Positions 53,767 to 63,743 of a stretch of DNA of 64,000 nucleotides are shown here, in pieces. The stretch lies in NCBI RefSeq assembly GCF_024220515.1, contig NZ_JAMXOT010000036.1:1-64000 (forward strand). The letters are read 5' to 3'. The stretch comes from Oscillatoria sp. HE19RPO (lineage in GTDB: Bacteria > Cyanobacteriota > Cyanobacteriia > Cyanobacteriales > Laspinemataceae). A program made the translations under genes and the position numbers. The notes under the pieces were generated by a model. It worked only from the letters and a program-made list of their open reading frames with translations. It made no database searches and had not been told where the DNA came from. Numbering within the stretch: the stretch's first letter is position 1; every line of letters starts with the position of its first letter.

Positions 53767-56700
53767 ATCTGAACCAATTTTTAGCTGAACTTGCCCAACG
53801 CGGTATCAAATTGTGGTTAGAGGGTGATACCTTGCGTTTTCGCGCTCCCAAAGGCGTAATGACACCAGAAGAGCGGGACTTGCTGGTATTGCATAAAGCA
53901 AAAATTATCTCGTTGCTGTCCCAGAGCAATACAAGCGCGAACGATACTGAAAAAACAATTGTAACAACCTCAGAACAACGGGAGATACCTCTATCTTTTC
54001 CTCAAGAACAACTGTGGTTTCTGAGTGAGTTAGATCCAAATAACGTTTCTTACAACGAACTCTTTGCTCTGCGATTTTTGGGTGTACTGAACATCGTTGC
54101 ACTAGAGCAAAGCCTGAACAAGATCGTGGCTCGCCATGCAGCTTTACGAACCAACTTTGCGACGGTTAACGGGCAGCCTGTTCAGGTCATTGCTGAAAGA
54201 TTGACTTTGACAGTGCCAGTCATAGACTTAAGCAATCTGCCTGCTTGTGACAGAGAAAACGAAGTCCAACGATTAGCAACGGAACAAGCCCAAAAACCCT
54301 TTAACTTAGTTAGCGACCCCTTAATTCAAGGGACTGTATTTAAGCTAACCGACACAGAACATATATTTTTGCTGAGAACTCATCACATTGTCTGGGATGG
54401 TTGGTCATTAGGTGTTATGTGGCGGGAGTTAGCAGCTTTCTACAATGACTTATCCCAAGAACTACCTCCACTTCCGGCTCAGTATCCCGAATTTGCGGTT
54501 TGGCAGAGGCAATACTTGACGGGTGAGGTATTAGATTCCCTACAAACCTATTGGAAAAAACAACTATTAGATGCACCTCCCCTATTAGAACTGCCCACTG
54601 ACCGAGCACGAGGAACTACACAAACTTTTCGAGGAAAACATTATAAATTTGTCATTTCCAAGCCGCTCAGTGAGGCTATAATCGATTTAAGTCGGCGGCA
54701 AAAAGTGACTATTTTTATGACGCTCTTATCGGCGTTCCAAACATTACTTTACCGTTATACTGGGCAAAATGATGTTGTAGTCGGTTTGCCCATTGCGAAT
54801 CGCGATCGCCCCGAATTTGAGGGGTTAATTGGATTTTTTGTCAACACGCTAGTGCTACGCACTTGTTTCTCAGGAAACCCCAGCTTTGAGGACTTACTCT
54901 CTAAAGTTCGGAAAGTAACCCTGGGAGCATACGCTCATCGAGACCTACCGTTTGAAAAATTAGTAGAGATATTGCAGCCAGAACGCTCTGTGATCTACAC
55001 GCCACTGGTACAGGTGATGTTGGTAATCCTCGATGAATTACCCGAAATTCAAATAGAAGGCTTAAGGGTAAGTCCATTAGCAGTAGAAACTGGAATAGCG
55101 CGGACTGATTTAGCTTTATGTGTGGAGAAAACAGCCTGTGGGTTAATTGGAGAATGGGAATACAATACCGACTTGTTTGATGAGTCTACCATCGCTCGGA
55201 TGAGCAGACATTTCCAGACCTTGCTCGAAGGTATTGTCGTCAATTCCAAACAAAAGATTTCAGAATTGCCCCTGCTGACAGAAACAGAACGCCAGCAGAT
55301 CCACGTGGAGTGGAACAACACTTGGGCTGAATATCCCCAGGATAAGTGCATCCATCAGTTGTTTGAAGCGCAAGTGGAACAATCCCCCGATGCTGTTGCT
55401 TTAGTGTTTGAAGGGGAGCAACTCACCTATCGAGAGTTGAATGCAAAAGCGAATCAGTTGGCACACTACCTGCAAAACTTGGGTGTAGGGCCAGAAGTTT
55501 TGGTGGGCATCTGTGTAGAGCGATCCTTTGACATGGTTGTGGGAATTCTGGGCGTCCTCAAAGCGGGTGGTGTCTACGTTCCGCTAGACCCAACTTATCC
55601 ACAAGAACGTTTAGGTTTCATGCTAGAAGACTCTTCTGTGTCGGTTTTGCTTACCCAGACGCAACTGGTTGAATTGCTTCCTCCTTCCTCGGCGCGTGTT
55701 GTCTGTGTGGATGGGGACATAGAAAAAATTGCTTTCCACAGTTCAGAGAACGCCAGCAGCACAGTAACGCCGGATAACCTGGCTTACGTTATCTACACTT
55801 CAGGCTCTACAGGAAAACCTAAAGGCGTGTTATTGGCACACCAAGGGCTGTGCAATCTAGTCACGGCACAGATTCAGCTATTCGACGTACACTCCGACAG
55901 TCGAATTCTTCAGTTTGCCTCTCTCAGCTTTGATGCTTCGATTTGGGAAGTTGTTATGGCTTTGATATCGGGAGCAACACTGGTATTGGCTTTGCGGGAG
56001 TCTTTAATGCCGGGGCCTGCTTTGATTGAGCTGTTGCGAGACTATGCCATCACGACTGCCACTCTGCCCCCGTCAGTTCTGGCGGTACTGCCTCCCGAAG
56101 AGTTTCCAGCATTGCAGACAATTATCGTCGCAGGAGAAGCCTGTAGTGCAGACCTCGTAGCACGTTGGGCACTAGGGCGTCAGTTTTTCAATGCTTATGG
56201 GCCAACAGAAGCCACCGTCTGTGCCACCGTTGCCCTTTGCAGTGACGGCAGTCGGAAACCTCCTATCGGGCGTCCGATCGCCAACACCCAAATCTATATT
56301 CTCGACCCTCACAACCAACCCGTTCCCATCGGTGTTCCCGGAGAACTCCACATTGCGGGTGTGGGACTCGCCAAAGGTTATCTGAACCGTCCCGAGTTGA
56401 CTGATGAGAAATTTATTCCCAACCCCTTTAGCAATGAACCCGATTCGCGCCTCTATAAAACAGGGGACTTAGCCCGCTACCTGAGCGACGGCAACATCGA
56501 ATATCTCGGTCGAATAGATGACCAAGTGAAGGTTCGCGGTTTCCGCATCGAACTCGGCGAAATCGAGGCAGCATTGAGTCAGCATCCTAGCTTGCTCTCT
56601 GCGGCAGTTGTGCTTCGAGAAGATATTCCCGGCCAAAAAAGCTTAGTGGCCTACATTGTCCCCGTTCAAGATTCTGCACCCACTGTTGGGGAACTACGCG

Positions 56701-59700
56701 GCTTCCTCAAGCCACAACTGCCCGATTACATGATGCCCAGTGCTTTTGTTGTGCTGGAGTCACTACCCCTGACTCCCAATGGGAAAGTAGACCGCCGCGC
56801 CCTACCCGCCCCCGAAAAGCGGAACGAACTGGAAGAGTCGTTTGTTGCCCCTAGCACTCCAATTGAGGAAATGTTAGCCAGTATTTGGAGTAACATCCTC
56901 TCAATTGACTCAGTGGGCATTCACGACAATTTCTTTGAACTGGGCGGACATTCCTTATTAGCTACTCAAGTAATTTCCAGAGTGCGGGATACCTTGACGG
57001 TTGAATTACCCCTCCGCACCTTGTTTGAGGCACCCACTCTTGCTGGATTAGCCGAGCGAGTTGAGAATTCGCTTAAAAACGGGCAATCGGTAGAACCTCT
57101 GCCTCTTGTACCAATTTCAAGGTCAGAATCCATCCCATTATCCTTCGCTCAAGCAAGGTTGTGGTTTCTCGACCAGCTACAGCCCAACAGTTCCTTTTAC
57201 AACATCCCCCTGGCGTTACATCTGAGCGGTCAGCTTAATATTGCGGCTTTAGAAAGCAGTATCAACGAAATTATTCAGCGACATGAAGCCTTACGCACCA
57301 ACTTCGTAGCGGTAGAAGGTCAACCCGTCCAAGTTATTACCTCAACTTTCAATTTTCAGGTGCAATCTGTAAATCTGTTGCACCTGCCTGAAAACGAGCG
57401 AAAAATCGAAGCGCAACAATTGGCTACGGTTGAAGCAAATCGGCCTTTTAACCTGGAACGAGAGCCTTTATTTCGAGTCACTTTGCTACAGCTAGACCAA
57501 ACCGAATACGTCTTGCTATTTACCATGCACCACATTATTTCTGATGGGTGGTCATTGGGCATATTACTGAAAGAACTAAGAGAACTTTACAAAGGCTTTT
57601 GCACTGGAAAACCTGTAAATTTGCCCTCATTGCCAGTACAGTATGCCGATTTTGCGGTTTGGCAGCGGCAGTGGCTATCTGGAGAAATACTCGAAACCCA
57701 GCTTGGCTACTGGAAAGAAAAACTATCAGACGCTCCGACTTTATTAGAATTGCCCACAGACAGACCAAGACCGGCAGTTCAAACCTTCCGGGGAGGATAT
57801 TACCATACAGTTCTTCCCCAGGAATTGAGTGCGGAACTTACTGCATTGACTAAGCGAGTCGGTGTTACGTTGTTTATGACGCTTTTGGCGGCGTTTCAAA
57901 CACTGCTCTACCGCTTATCCGGGCAAGATGATATTGTAGTGGGTACGCCCGTAGGGGGTCGCAACCGGCAGGAAATCGAAGGGCTAATTGGCTTTTTTGT
58001 CAATAGCTTAGTGCTGCGTACCGACTTATCAGGCAACCCTAGCTTTGAGCAGTTACTCGGTAAAGTTAGGGAAGTGGCGCTGCAAGCCTACACCCATCAA
58101 GACCTGCCCTTTGAGCAGTTAGTAGAGGCATTACACCCAACACGAGACTTAAGCTATACGCCACTGTTCCAGGCCATGTTTTCCCTCGACGACGATTTAA
58201 TGCCTGTAATGGAGCTGCCTGAATTATCGATAAGCTCTTATCCAGTCGAAATGGGCACGGCGAAGTTTGACTTGGGTTTATCAATGGAGAATACCGCTTC
58301 TGGATTGGTAGCCGAGTGGGAATACAGTACGGATCTGTTTGATGAGTCTACCATCGCTCGGATAGCCAGAAATTTTCAGACCTTGCTCGAAAGTATTGTC
58401 GTCAATTCCAAACAAAAGATTTCAGAATTGTCCCTGCTGACCGAAACAGAACGCCACCAGCTCCACGTGCAGTGGAATAACACTCGGGCTGAATATCCGC
58501 AGGATAAGTGTATCCATCAGTTATTTGAAGCGCAAGTTGAGCTAATGCCCGACGCTGTGGCAGTCGTTTTTGAAGGGGAGCGGCTGACCTATCAAGAGTT
58601 GAATGCAAAGGCAAATCAGTTAGCGTACTACTTGCAAAGCCTAGGAGTAAAACCAGAAGTGCTGGTGGGAATTTGCGTAGAGCGATCTGTTGAAATGGTA
58701 ATCGGTTTATGGGGCGTCCTCAAAGCAGGTGGTGCTTATGTCCCACTCGACCCAAATTATCCCTCCGAGCGCTTGGCTTTTATGCTACAAGACTCATCAG
58801 TTCCCGTGCTGCTGACTCAACAGAAGCTAGTCGATAAACTTCCCCCAAATTCGACTCGTGTTGTCTGCTTGGACTCAGGCTGGGAAAAAATTGCTGCCTA
58901 CAGCGAGAACAACCCTAACAGCGCAGTAAGGCCCCAAAACTTGGCTTACGTTATCTACACTTCAGGCTCTACAGGCAAACCCAAAGGCGTTTTAATCGAA
59001 CACCGATCGCTCGTCAACTACACAATAGTTGCCAGTGCTGAATATGGCATCCAAGAACGCGATCGCATTCTACAATTTTCTTCAATTAGTTTTGATGTCA
59101 GTGCTGAAGAAATTTATACCAGCCTTACATCGGGCGCAACATTGGTCTTGGGTACTGATTCTATGCTGGACTCCCTTAAGGGATTTTTACAGAAGTGCAA
59201 CGATTGGGAAATAACCGTTCTGGCACTTCCTACAGCCTACTGGCACGAACTTACCACCTTCTTGAGTCAAGAAAAAGTTGCCCTTCCTCCATCATTGCGA
59301 TTAATCATCATAGGTGGAGAAAAAGCATTAGCGGAACGACTGAAAACTTGGTTTGAGTGTGTGGGACAGCGAGTTCGTCTGGTAAATAATTATGGCCCGA
59401 CGGAAACCACTGTGGGAGCCACAATCTGCGAGTTATCGGCAGCCGACGCCACATTGAGGGAGTTGCCGATCGGTCGTCCCATTGGGAATGTCCAGACCTA
59501 CATCTTAGATGAGAACCGGCAGCCCTTACCCATAGGCGTTCCAGGTGAGTTGTACATTGGTGGTGCGGGTTTGGCACGGGGATATCTCAATCGTCCTGAG
59601 TTGACCGATGAGCGGTTCATTCCCAACCCCTTTAGTGACTCTCCCAGCGATCGCCTGTACAAAACTGGAGATTTGGTTCGCTACTTAGCGGACAGTAACA

Positions 59701-61457
59701 TCGAATATGTCGGTCGCATTGACAATCAAATAAAAATTCGCGGGTTCCGCATCGAATTAGAAGAAATTGAAGCGGTACTCAGCCAGCATCCTAACGTGCG
59801 GGAAGTGGCAGTCATTGACCGAGAAGACACACCTGGGAACAAGCGTCTAGTAGCTTATATGGTTTCTAACCTCATACCCGGTCGCATCCCTTATCACACT
59901 AAATGCCAACTAGAACTAGACGGGAACGCGATCGCAATCGAGACACAGGATATCTCCACTGGCGGTGTCGGTCTGGTGGGAGTACCAGTTCTTGATGAAG
60001 GTAACAACGTCCACCTGCACTTGCAACTGCCTGGAGAAGATGAACCGCGCTGGCTTTCTGGAACAGTCGTTTGGTCCCATTCGTCACAAGCTGGGATTCA
60101 GTTTCATCTGACACCTTCCGAACGCGCTCTAGTCGATCGAAGCGTAGCCTATCAGTTGGAAACTCAAGAATTGTGGAAAACTTTACAGCGAACTGTGACT
60201 CGTAACCTGCGCGACTATCTGAAACAAAAGCTGCCTGACTACATGATACCCAGTGTATTTGTCCTTTTGGAAGCAATGCCCCTCACCCCTAACGGCAAAA
60301 TAGACCGTCGCGCCCTACCCGCACCAGATAGTTTCAATCCCCAGAATGAAAGCTGTTTTGTTGCTCCTCACGACACTCTAGAATTACAGCTTTCTCAAAT
60401 TTGGTCAGAGGTTCTCGGTGTACATCCCGTAGGAGTTCGAGACAACTTTTTTACTTTGGGAGGTCATTCTCTTTTAGCGGTACGCCTAATGGCACGTCTT
60501 GAACAACAGTTGGGAATCAATCTGCCTTTAGCAACGCTCTTCTCTAGTCCAACTATTGAACAACTCGTAATTCATCTTCGCTCTTCAAGAGATTCTGGGA
60601 AGTGGTCCCCACTGATACCGATTCAATCGATCGGTCACAAACAACCTTTCTTTTGCGTGCCTGGAATTGGTGGAAATGTTCTTTACTTCTACGAATTAGC
60701 GCGTCATCTCGGTGCTGATCAACCGTTTTACGGCCTTCAAGCACGAGGTCTTAATGGGGAGTTAGAACCTTTCACACGAGTGGAAGATATGGCTGCCTGC
60801 TATATTGAAGCCATACAGACTGTTCAAAGCAAAGGTCCCTACCTGCTAGGAGGACATTCGTTTGGTGGTGTAGTGGCTTTTGAAATGGCCCAGCAGTTGC
60901 AGAAACAGGAGCATGAAGTCGCTCTTGTAGCAATTATTGATACTCTAGCGCCAACTCTTATTAGTGAACAAGTAATTGATGTTAATGAAGATGAGCTAGA
61001 CTTTAATGAATTTGCTACCTATTTGGGATATATGTTTTATCCAAAAGCACAATTACTCAGCAATGCTTTAGACCATCTGACTCTGCAAGAAAAATTGAAT
61101 TTTCTTAACCAAAAATGGAGTAAAATTAATTTTATTGACTCAGATAAATACAATCAGCATTTTATGGATTTATGGAAAGTTTATAAAGCTTCTAAAAAGG
61201 CACATTGTAATTATTTTCCCGAGCAAGTTTTTCCCACTCCTATTTCTATTTTTCAGGCCAGAACAACTAATGTTGAAGTATCCATGAATAAAGGGAAATC
61301 TTTATTGGAAGATTCAGCATTAGGGTGGAGAAAATTTTCTGATTGCACGACTACTTACATTATTCCGGGGAACCACATGAACATTTTACAAGAACCTTAT
61401 GTAAAAATATTAAGCGAAAAATTAAAAATAAGTCTAAATTCAAGGGAATTTACTTAG
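53763..61457 (+). CDS. NRPS: TubC-C-A(Phe)-PCP-C-A(with PilZ insert)-PCP-TE
   Basis: 2564 residues; start overlaps the previous stop (ATGA) with GGAGG before it. Domains: TubC-type docking (1-55, 'NQFLAELAQRGIKLWLEGD'); C (about 76-502, HHIVWDG); A (about 505-1005), code read as DAWTIAAVCK, nearly identical to the GrsA Phe code; PCP with S1064 (LGGHSLLA); C (about 1115-1546, HHIISDG); A (about 1560-2190), code DVEAIGNVGK with Glu at the W239 position, as in Lys/Orn-type pockets; PCP with S2236; TE (about 2280-2564) with S2366 in 'GGHSFGGV'. The second A domain is interrupted between A8 and A9 by about 113 residues that read as a PilZ domain (R2041, D2063-I-S2065-TGG). No epimerase or methyltransferase is present. 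Expected to extend guanidino-Leu with Phe and one more residue and then release it. Confidence 0.93.
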   Translation: MNLNQFLAELAQRGIKLWLEGDTLRFRAPKGVMTPEERDLLVLHKAKIISLLSQSNTSANDTEKTIVTTSEQREIPLSFPQEQLWFLSELDPNNVSYNELFALRFLGVLNIVALEQSLNKIVARHAALRTNFATVNGQPVQVIAERLTLTVPVIDLSNLPACDRENEVQRLATEQAQKPFNLVSDPLIQGTVFKLTDTEHIFLLRTHHIVWDGWSLGVMWRELAAFYNDLSQELPPLPAQYPEFAVWQRQYLTGEVLDSLQTYWKKQLLDAPPLLELPTDRARGTTQTFRGKHYKFVISKPLSEAIIDLSRRQKVTIFMTLLSAFQTLLYRYTGQNDVVVGLPIANRDRPEFEGLIGFFVNTLVLRTCFSGNPSFEDLLSKVRKVTLGAYAHRDLPFEKLVEILQPERSVIYTPLVQVMLVILDELPEIQIEGLRVSPLAVETGIARTDLALCVEKTACGLIGEWEYNTDLFDESTIARMSRHFQTLLEGIVVNSKQKISELPLLTETERQQIHVEWNNTWAEYPQDKCIHQLFEAQVEQSPDAVALVFEGEQLTYRELNAKANQLAHYLQNLGVGPEVLVGICVERSFDMVVGILGVLKAGGVYVPLDPTYPQERLGFMLEDSSVSVLLTQTQLVELLPPSSARVVCVDGDIEKIAFHSSENASSTVTPDNLAYVIYTSGSTGKPKGVLLAHQGLCNLVTAQIQLFDVHSDSRILQFASLSFDASIWEVVMALISGATLVLALRESLMPGPALIELLRDYAITTATLPPSVLAVLPPEEFPALQTIIVAGEACSADLVARWALGRQFFNAYGPTEATVCATVALCSDGSRKPPIGRPIANTQIYILDPHNQPVPIGVPGELHIAGVGLAKGYLNRPELTDEKFIPNPFSNEPDSRLYKTGDLARYLSDGNIEYLGRIDDQVKVRGFRIELGEIEAALSQHPSLLSAAVVLREDIPGQKSLVAYIVPVQDSAPTVGELRGFLKPQLPDYMMPSAFVVLESLPLTPNGKVDRRALPAPEKRNELEESFVAPSTPIEEMLASIWSNILSIDSVGIHDNFFELGGHSLLATQVISRVRDTLTVELPLRTLFEAPTLAGLAERVENSLKNGQSVEPLPLVPISRSESIPLSFAQARLWFLDQLQPNSSFYNIPLALHLSGQLNIAALESSINEIIQRHEALRTNFVAVEGQPVQVITSTFNFQVQSVNLLHLPENERKIEAQQLATVEANRPFNLEREPLFRVTLLQLDQTEYVLLFTMHHIISDGWSLGILLKELRELYKGFCTGKPVNLPSLPVQYADFAVWQRQWLSGEILETQLGYWKEKLSDAPTLLELPTDRPRPAVQTFRGGYYHTVLPQELSAELTALTKRVGVTLFMTLLAAFQTLLYRLSGQDDIVVGTPVGGRNRQEIEGLIGFFVNSLVLRTDLSGNPSFEQLLGKVREVALQAYTHQDLPFEQLVEALHPTRDLSYTPLFQAMFSLDDDLMPVMELPELSISSYPVEMGTAKFDLGLSMENTASGLVAEWEYSTDLFDESTIARIARNFQTLLESIVVNSKQKISELSLLTETERHQLHVQWNNTRAEYPQDKCIHQLFEAQVELMPDAVAVVFEGERLTYQELNAKANQLAYYLQSLGVKPEVLVGICVERSVEMVIGLWGVLKAGGAYVPLDPNYPSERLAFMLQDSSVPVLLTQQKLVDKLPPNSTRVVCLDSGWEKIAAYSENNPNSAVRPQNLAYVIYTSGSTGKPKGVLIEHRSLVNYTIVASAEYGIQERDRILQFSSISFDVSAEEIYTSLTSGATLVLGTDSMLDSLKGFLQKCNDWEITVLALPTAYWHELTTFLSQEKVALPPSLRLIIIGGEKALAERLKTWFECVGQRVRLVNNYGPTETTVGATICELSAADATLRELPIGRPIGNVQTYILDENRQPLPIGVPGELYIGGAGLARGYLNRPELTDERFIPNPFSDSPSDRLYKTGDLVRYLADSNIEYVGRIDNQIKIRGFRIELEEIEAVLSQHPNVREVAVIDREDTPGNKRLVAYMVSNLIPGRIPYHTKCQLELDGNAIAIETQDISTGGVGLVGVPVLDEGNNVHLHLQLPGEDEPRWLSGTVVWSHSSQAGIQFHLTPSERALVDRSVAYQLETQELWKTLQRTVTRNLRDYLKQKLPDYMIPSVFVLLEAMPLTPNGKIDRRALPAPDSFNPQNESCFVAPHDTLELQLSQIWSEVLGVHPVGVRDNFFTLGGHSLLAVRLMARLEQQLGINLPLATLFSSPTIEQLVIHLRSSRDSGKWSPLIPIQSIGHKQPFFCVPGIGGNVLYFYELARHLGADQPFYGLQARGLNGELEPFTRVEDMAACYIEAIQTVQSKGPYLLGGHSFGGVVAFEMAQQLQKQEHEVALVAIIDTLAPTLISEQVIDVNEDELDFNEFATYLGYMFYPKAQLLSNALDHLTLQEKLNFLNQKWSKINFIDSDKYNQHFMDLWKVYKASKKAHCNYFPEQVFPTPISIFQARTTNVEVSMNKGKSLLEDSALGWRKFSDCTTTYIIPGNHMNILQEPYVKILSEKLKISLNSREFT

Positions 61458-61564
61458 GGATATTCATAATTTATAATTTGCAAAGAAGAAGATGAAAATC
61501 TTCTCTTGTCAGAAAAAATAAGGCCCACACACAGTTAATTATTTGAATCAAGGAAGTGAATGTC

Positions 61565-62428
61565 ATGACTTACTCAATGTTCGACAAAAACAATATGCAT
61601 TTAGTAGACAATTATGTGCGAGAAATTCAAGACTCGATTACAAGTAATGACCAGCTTATACCAACCATCTCATACTGGTCACTTCAAAAATCTATTTCCA
61701 ACCTGCAAGCTCTTCCTCTATTTTATTTTCCACTACATGGGCTTTCTGAAGTAGATTTTACTAAGTTTATGCCTCTGTTTATATTCATTGAGGCTACAAT
61801 CTATCAGATTGATGAGGAGTATGAAAACAATATTGACAATCCACAATTCATATCTCAGCATATATCGGTCTTGCAAAATGTATTAACTCAGTTAAATTTA
61901 TTTGATGAAAAAATAGATAATGAACTCAAAGAAGGACTAATTTATTATAGCTTAGAACAAAAATTCTGTTCTGGATTAATTCCTACAGAAGAAAGCATTT
62001 ATAACGCCAGCCTATATAAATGTTTTGATTTTGGTATATTACAGAGAATTTTGTTAAAGTTAATCCGGGAACCGTATAATGAAGAATTCTTGTCAATCTG
62101 CCAAACATCAGTACAAATCAGTAAAATCTGTACCGATATAGAAGATTACCATCGAGATATCAATCGTAATGTAATTAATACATATCGGATGTTTGTCAGG
62201 CTATATGGGACAGCAGCACCTCACCAATTGCTCCGTTTTATTAACGAATTAAACACTAATTTACAACAAAAAATAGGAGCTTTTCAAAAAAACAATCCCA
62301 ACTTAGCCCAACACTTTGTTGAATTACGCAAGAAAATCTTGGAAGATTTCAGGCCAATCTCATCGAATACCGATCCAATTGACGGGTTAATCTTACCTGA
62401 AATTCCTGAACCCATTTTAGAATCATAG
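61565..62428 (+). CDS. Unknown all-helical protein of the peptide locus
   Basis: 287 residues from the ATG at 61565; AAGGA lies 10 bases before it, whereas the in-frame GTG at 61556 sits almost on top of that site, so the ATG is the start. The protein is soluble and almost wholly helical. 'FIEATIYQIDEEYEN' (about 75-90) and 'KICTDIEDYHRDINRN' (about 190-205) sit where class I isoprenoid synthases have their acidic and NSE-type metal motifs, but neither matches well, so this is only a weak resemblance. AT-rich codon use differs from the flanking genes. It is placed between the NRPS and the exporter gene (19 bases) and is probably co-transcribed. A tailoring role is inferred. Confidence 0.6.
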   Translation: MTYSMFDKNNMHLVDNYVREIQDSITSNDQLIPTISYWSLQKSISNLQALPLFYFPLHGLSEVDFTKFMPLFIFIEATIYQIDEEYENNIDNPQFISQHISVLQNVLTQLNLFDEKIDNELKEGLIYYSLEQKFCSGLIPTEESIYNASLYKCFDFGILQRILLKLIREPYNEEFLSICQTSVQISKICTDIEDYHRDINRNVINTYRMFVRLYGTAAPHQLLRFINELNTNLQQKIGAFQKNNPNLAQHFVELRKKILEDFRPISSNTDPIDGLILPEIPEPILES

Positions 62429-62447
62429 ACTATAGTCCTTCCATAAA

Positions 62448-63728
62448 ATGCGCGTTTTCCTTCTGGTCTGGTTCGGACAACTAATATCCCTAATTGGGTC
62501 GGGTCTGACTAACTTCGCATTGGGAGTCTGGGTGTACCAGCGCACGGGGTCAGTCACCCAGTTTTCGTTAATTTTGCTATTTGCTCTGCTGCCGAGTATT
62601 GTAGCTTCTCCGATCGCTGGGGCAATGGTTGACCGCTGGAACCGGCGATGGTGCATGATTCTATCGGACTCGGGCGCTGGTATAACTACAGTGGCAGTAG
62701 CTTTATTACTCGCCACTGGCAACCTTCAGCTTTGGCACATCTACCTTGCTGTTAGCCTGGATTCCATTTTCAAAGCCTTTCAGTTACCCGCCTACACTGC
62801 TTCGACCTCTTTATTAGTACCGAAAGAACAGTTACCTCGCGCCAGCGGCATGGTTCAGTCAGGACAAGCCTGCGCCCGACTCGTTTCGCCACTACTGGCA
62901 GGAGTTTTGCTAGGAACCATCCAACTTCAAGGGATTATTGTCATTGACTTTGCCACCTTCCTGTTTGCCCTAATCACTCTATTGTTCGTTCGTTTTCCTG
63001 ATGCTAAAACTGAGGCTTTTCTTGTTGAGGGAAAAACATCTCTCTGGCGCGAGGCCCTGGAAGGCTCAACTTATATTTTTGGTCGTCCAGGACTCTTAGC
63101 CCTGCTCATTGTATGCGCCATCAATAATTTTGTGTTTGGACTGATTGAAGTATTATTCCCTCCGCTGGTACTGTCATTCACTTCGGTCACGGTTCTCGGC
63201 ACCATTCAGTCACTCGGAGGTGTGGGTATGATGATAGGTAGCGTAGTGATGAGCATTTGGGGAGGCCCCCGAACTTTAATCCGAGGCGTATTTGGTTTTA
63301 TTTTTCTCTATCAACTGTGCATTTTAGCATTTGGATTCCGCGCTTCTTTTGCACTATTCGCTGTTGCCAATTTTTTATTATTCTTCAGCTTGCCTTTCAT
63401 CAATGGCTATAGCGATGCAATCTTACTCCGAAAAGTCCCTCCGGCTATTCAAGGCCGGGTCTTCGCCACGCTCCAGATGATCGCTTTCTCCTGTATCCCT
63501 CTCGCTTATGTGGTGGCCGGTCCCCTAGCCGATCGCATCTTTGAACCTCTCATGGCGGCAGATGGGTTACTAGCTGGAAGCGTGGGAAAAATTATTGGTG
63601 TGGGGCCGGGTCGCGGCATTGGCCTGCTGTTTATTACGATGGAAATTATCGCCATCATCGTAACTGTTGCCGTTTACCGCTATCCTCGCTTGCGTTTTGT
63701 GGAACGCGAATTGCCTGATGTGATTTAG
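62448..63728 (+). CDS. MFS transporter (MFS_3/EntS-like exporter)
   Basis: 426 residues, about 12 transmembrane helices. The start 'FLLVWFGQLISLIGSGLTNFALG' and the loop 'AGAMVDRWNRRWCMILSD' (the MFS A-motif-like D-R..RR) match the MFS_3 group, which includes the enterobactin exporter EntS and macrolide exporters. Gene order after the NRPS suggests export of the peptide product. The ATG at 62448 is 19 bases after the previous stop. Confidence 0.88.
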   Translation: MRVFLLVWFGQLISLIGSGLTNFALGVWVYQRTGSVTQFSLILLFALLPSIVASPIAGAMVDRWNRRWCMILSDSGAGITTVAVALLLATGNLQLWHIYLAVSLDSIFKAFQLPAYTASTSLLVPKEQLPRASGMVQSGQACARLVSPLLAGVLLGTIQLQGIIVIDFATFLFALITLLFVRFPDAKTEAFLVEGKTSLWREALEGSTYIFGRPGLLALLIVCAINNFVFGLIEVLFPPLVLSFTSVTVLGTIQSLGGVGMMIGSVVMSIWGGPRTLIRGVFGFIFLYQLCILAFGFRASFALFAVANFLLFFSLPFINGYSDAILLRKVPPAIQGRVFATLQMIAFSCIPLAYVVAGPLADRIFEPLMAADGLLAGSVGKIIGVGPGRGIGLLFITMEIIAIIVTVAVYRYPRLRFVERELPDVI

Positions 63729-63743
63729 TTTTTGGGGAAAGGC

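Noticed and set aside
55250-58450. Near-identical stretches around 55150-55300 and 58320-58450 as a mobile duplication
   Set aside because: They are the homologous C-domain ends of modules 2 and 3, explained by module duplication or gene conversion within the NRPS.
61487-61504. Hairpin AGAAGAT-GAAA-ATCTTCT after the NRPS gene as terminator
   Set aside because: The stem is short and AT-rich without a T-tract, and the next gene follows closely, so read-through is likely.
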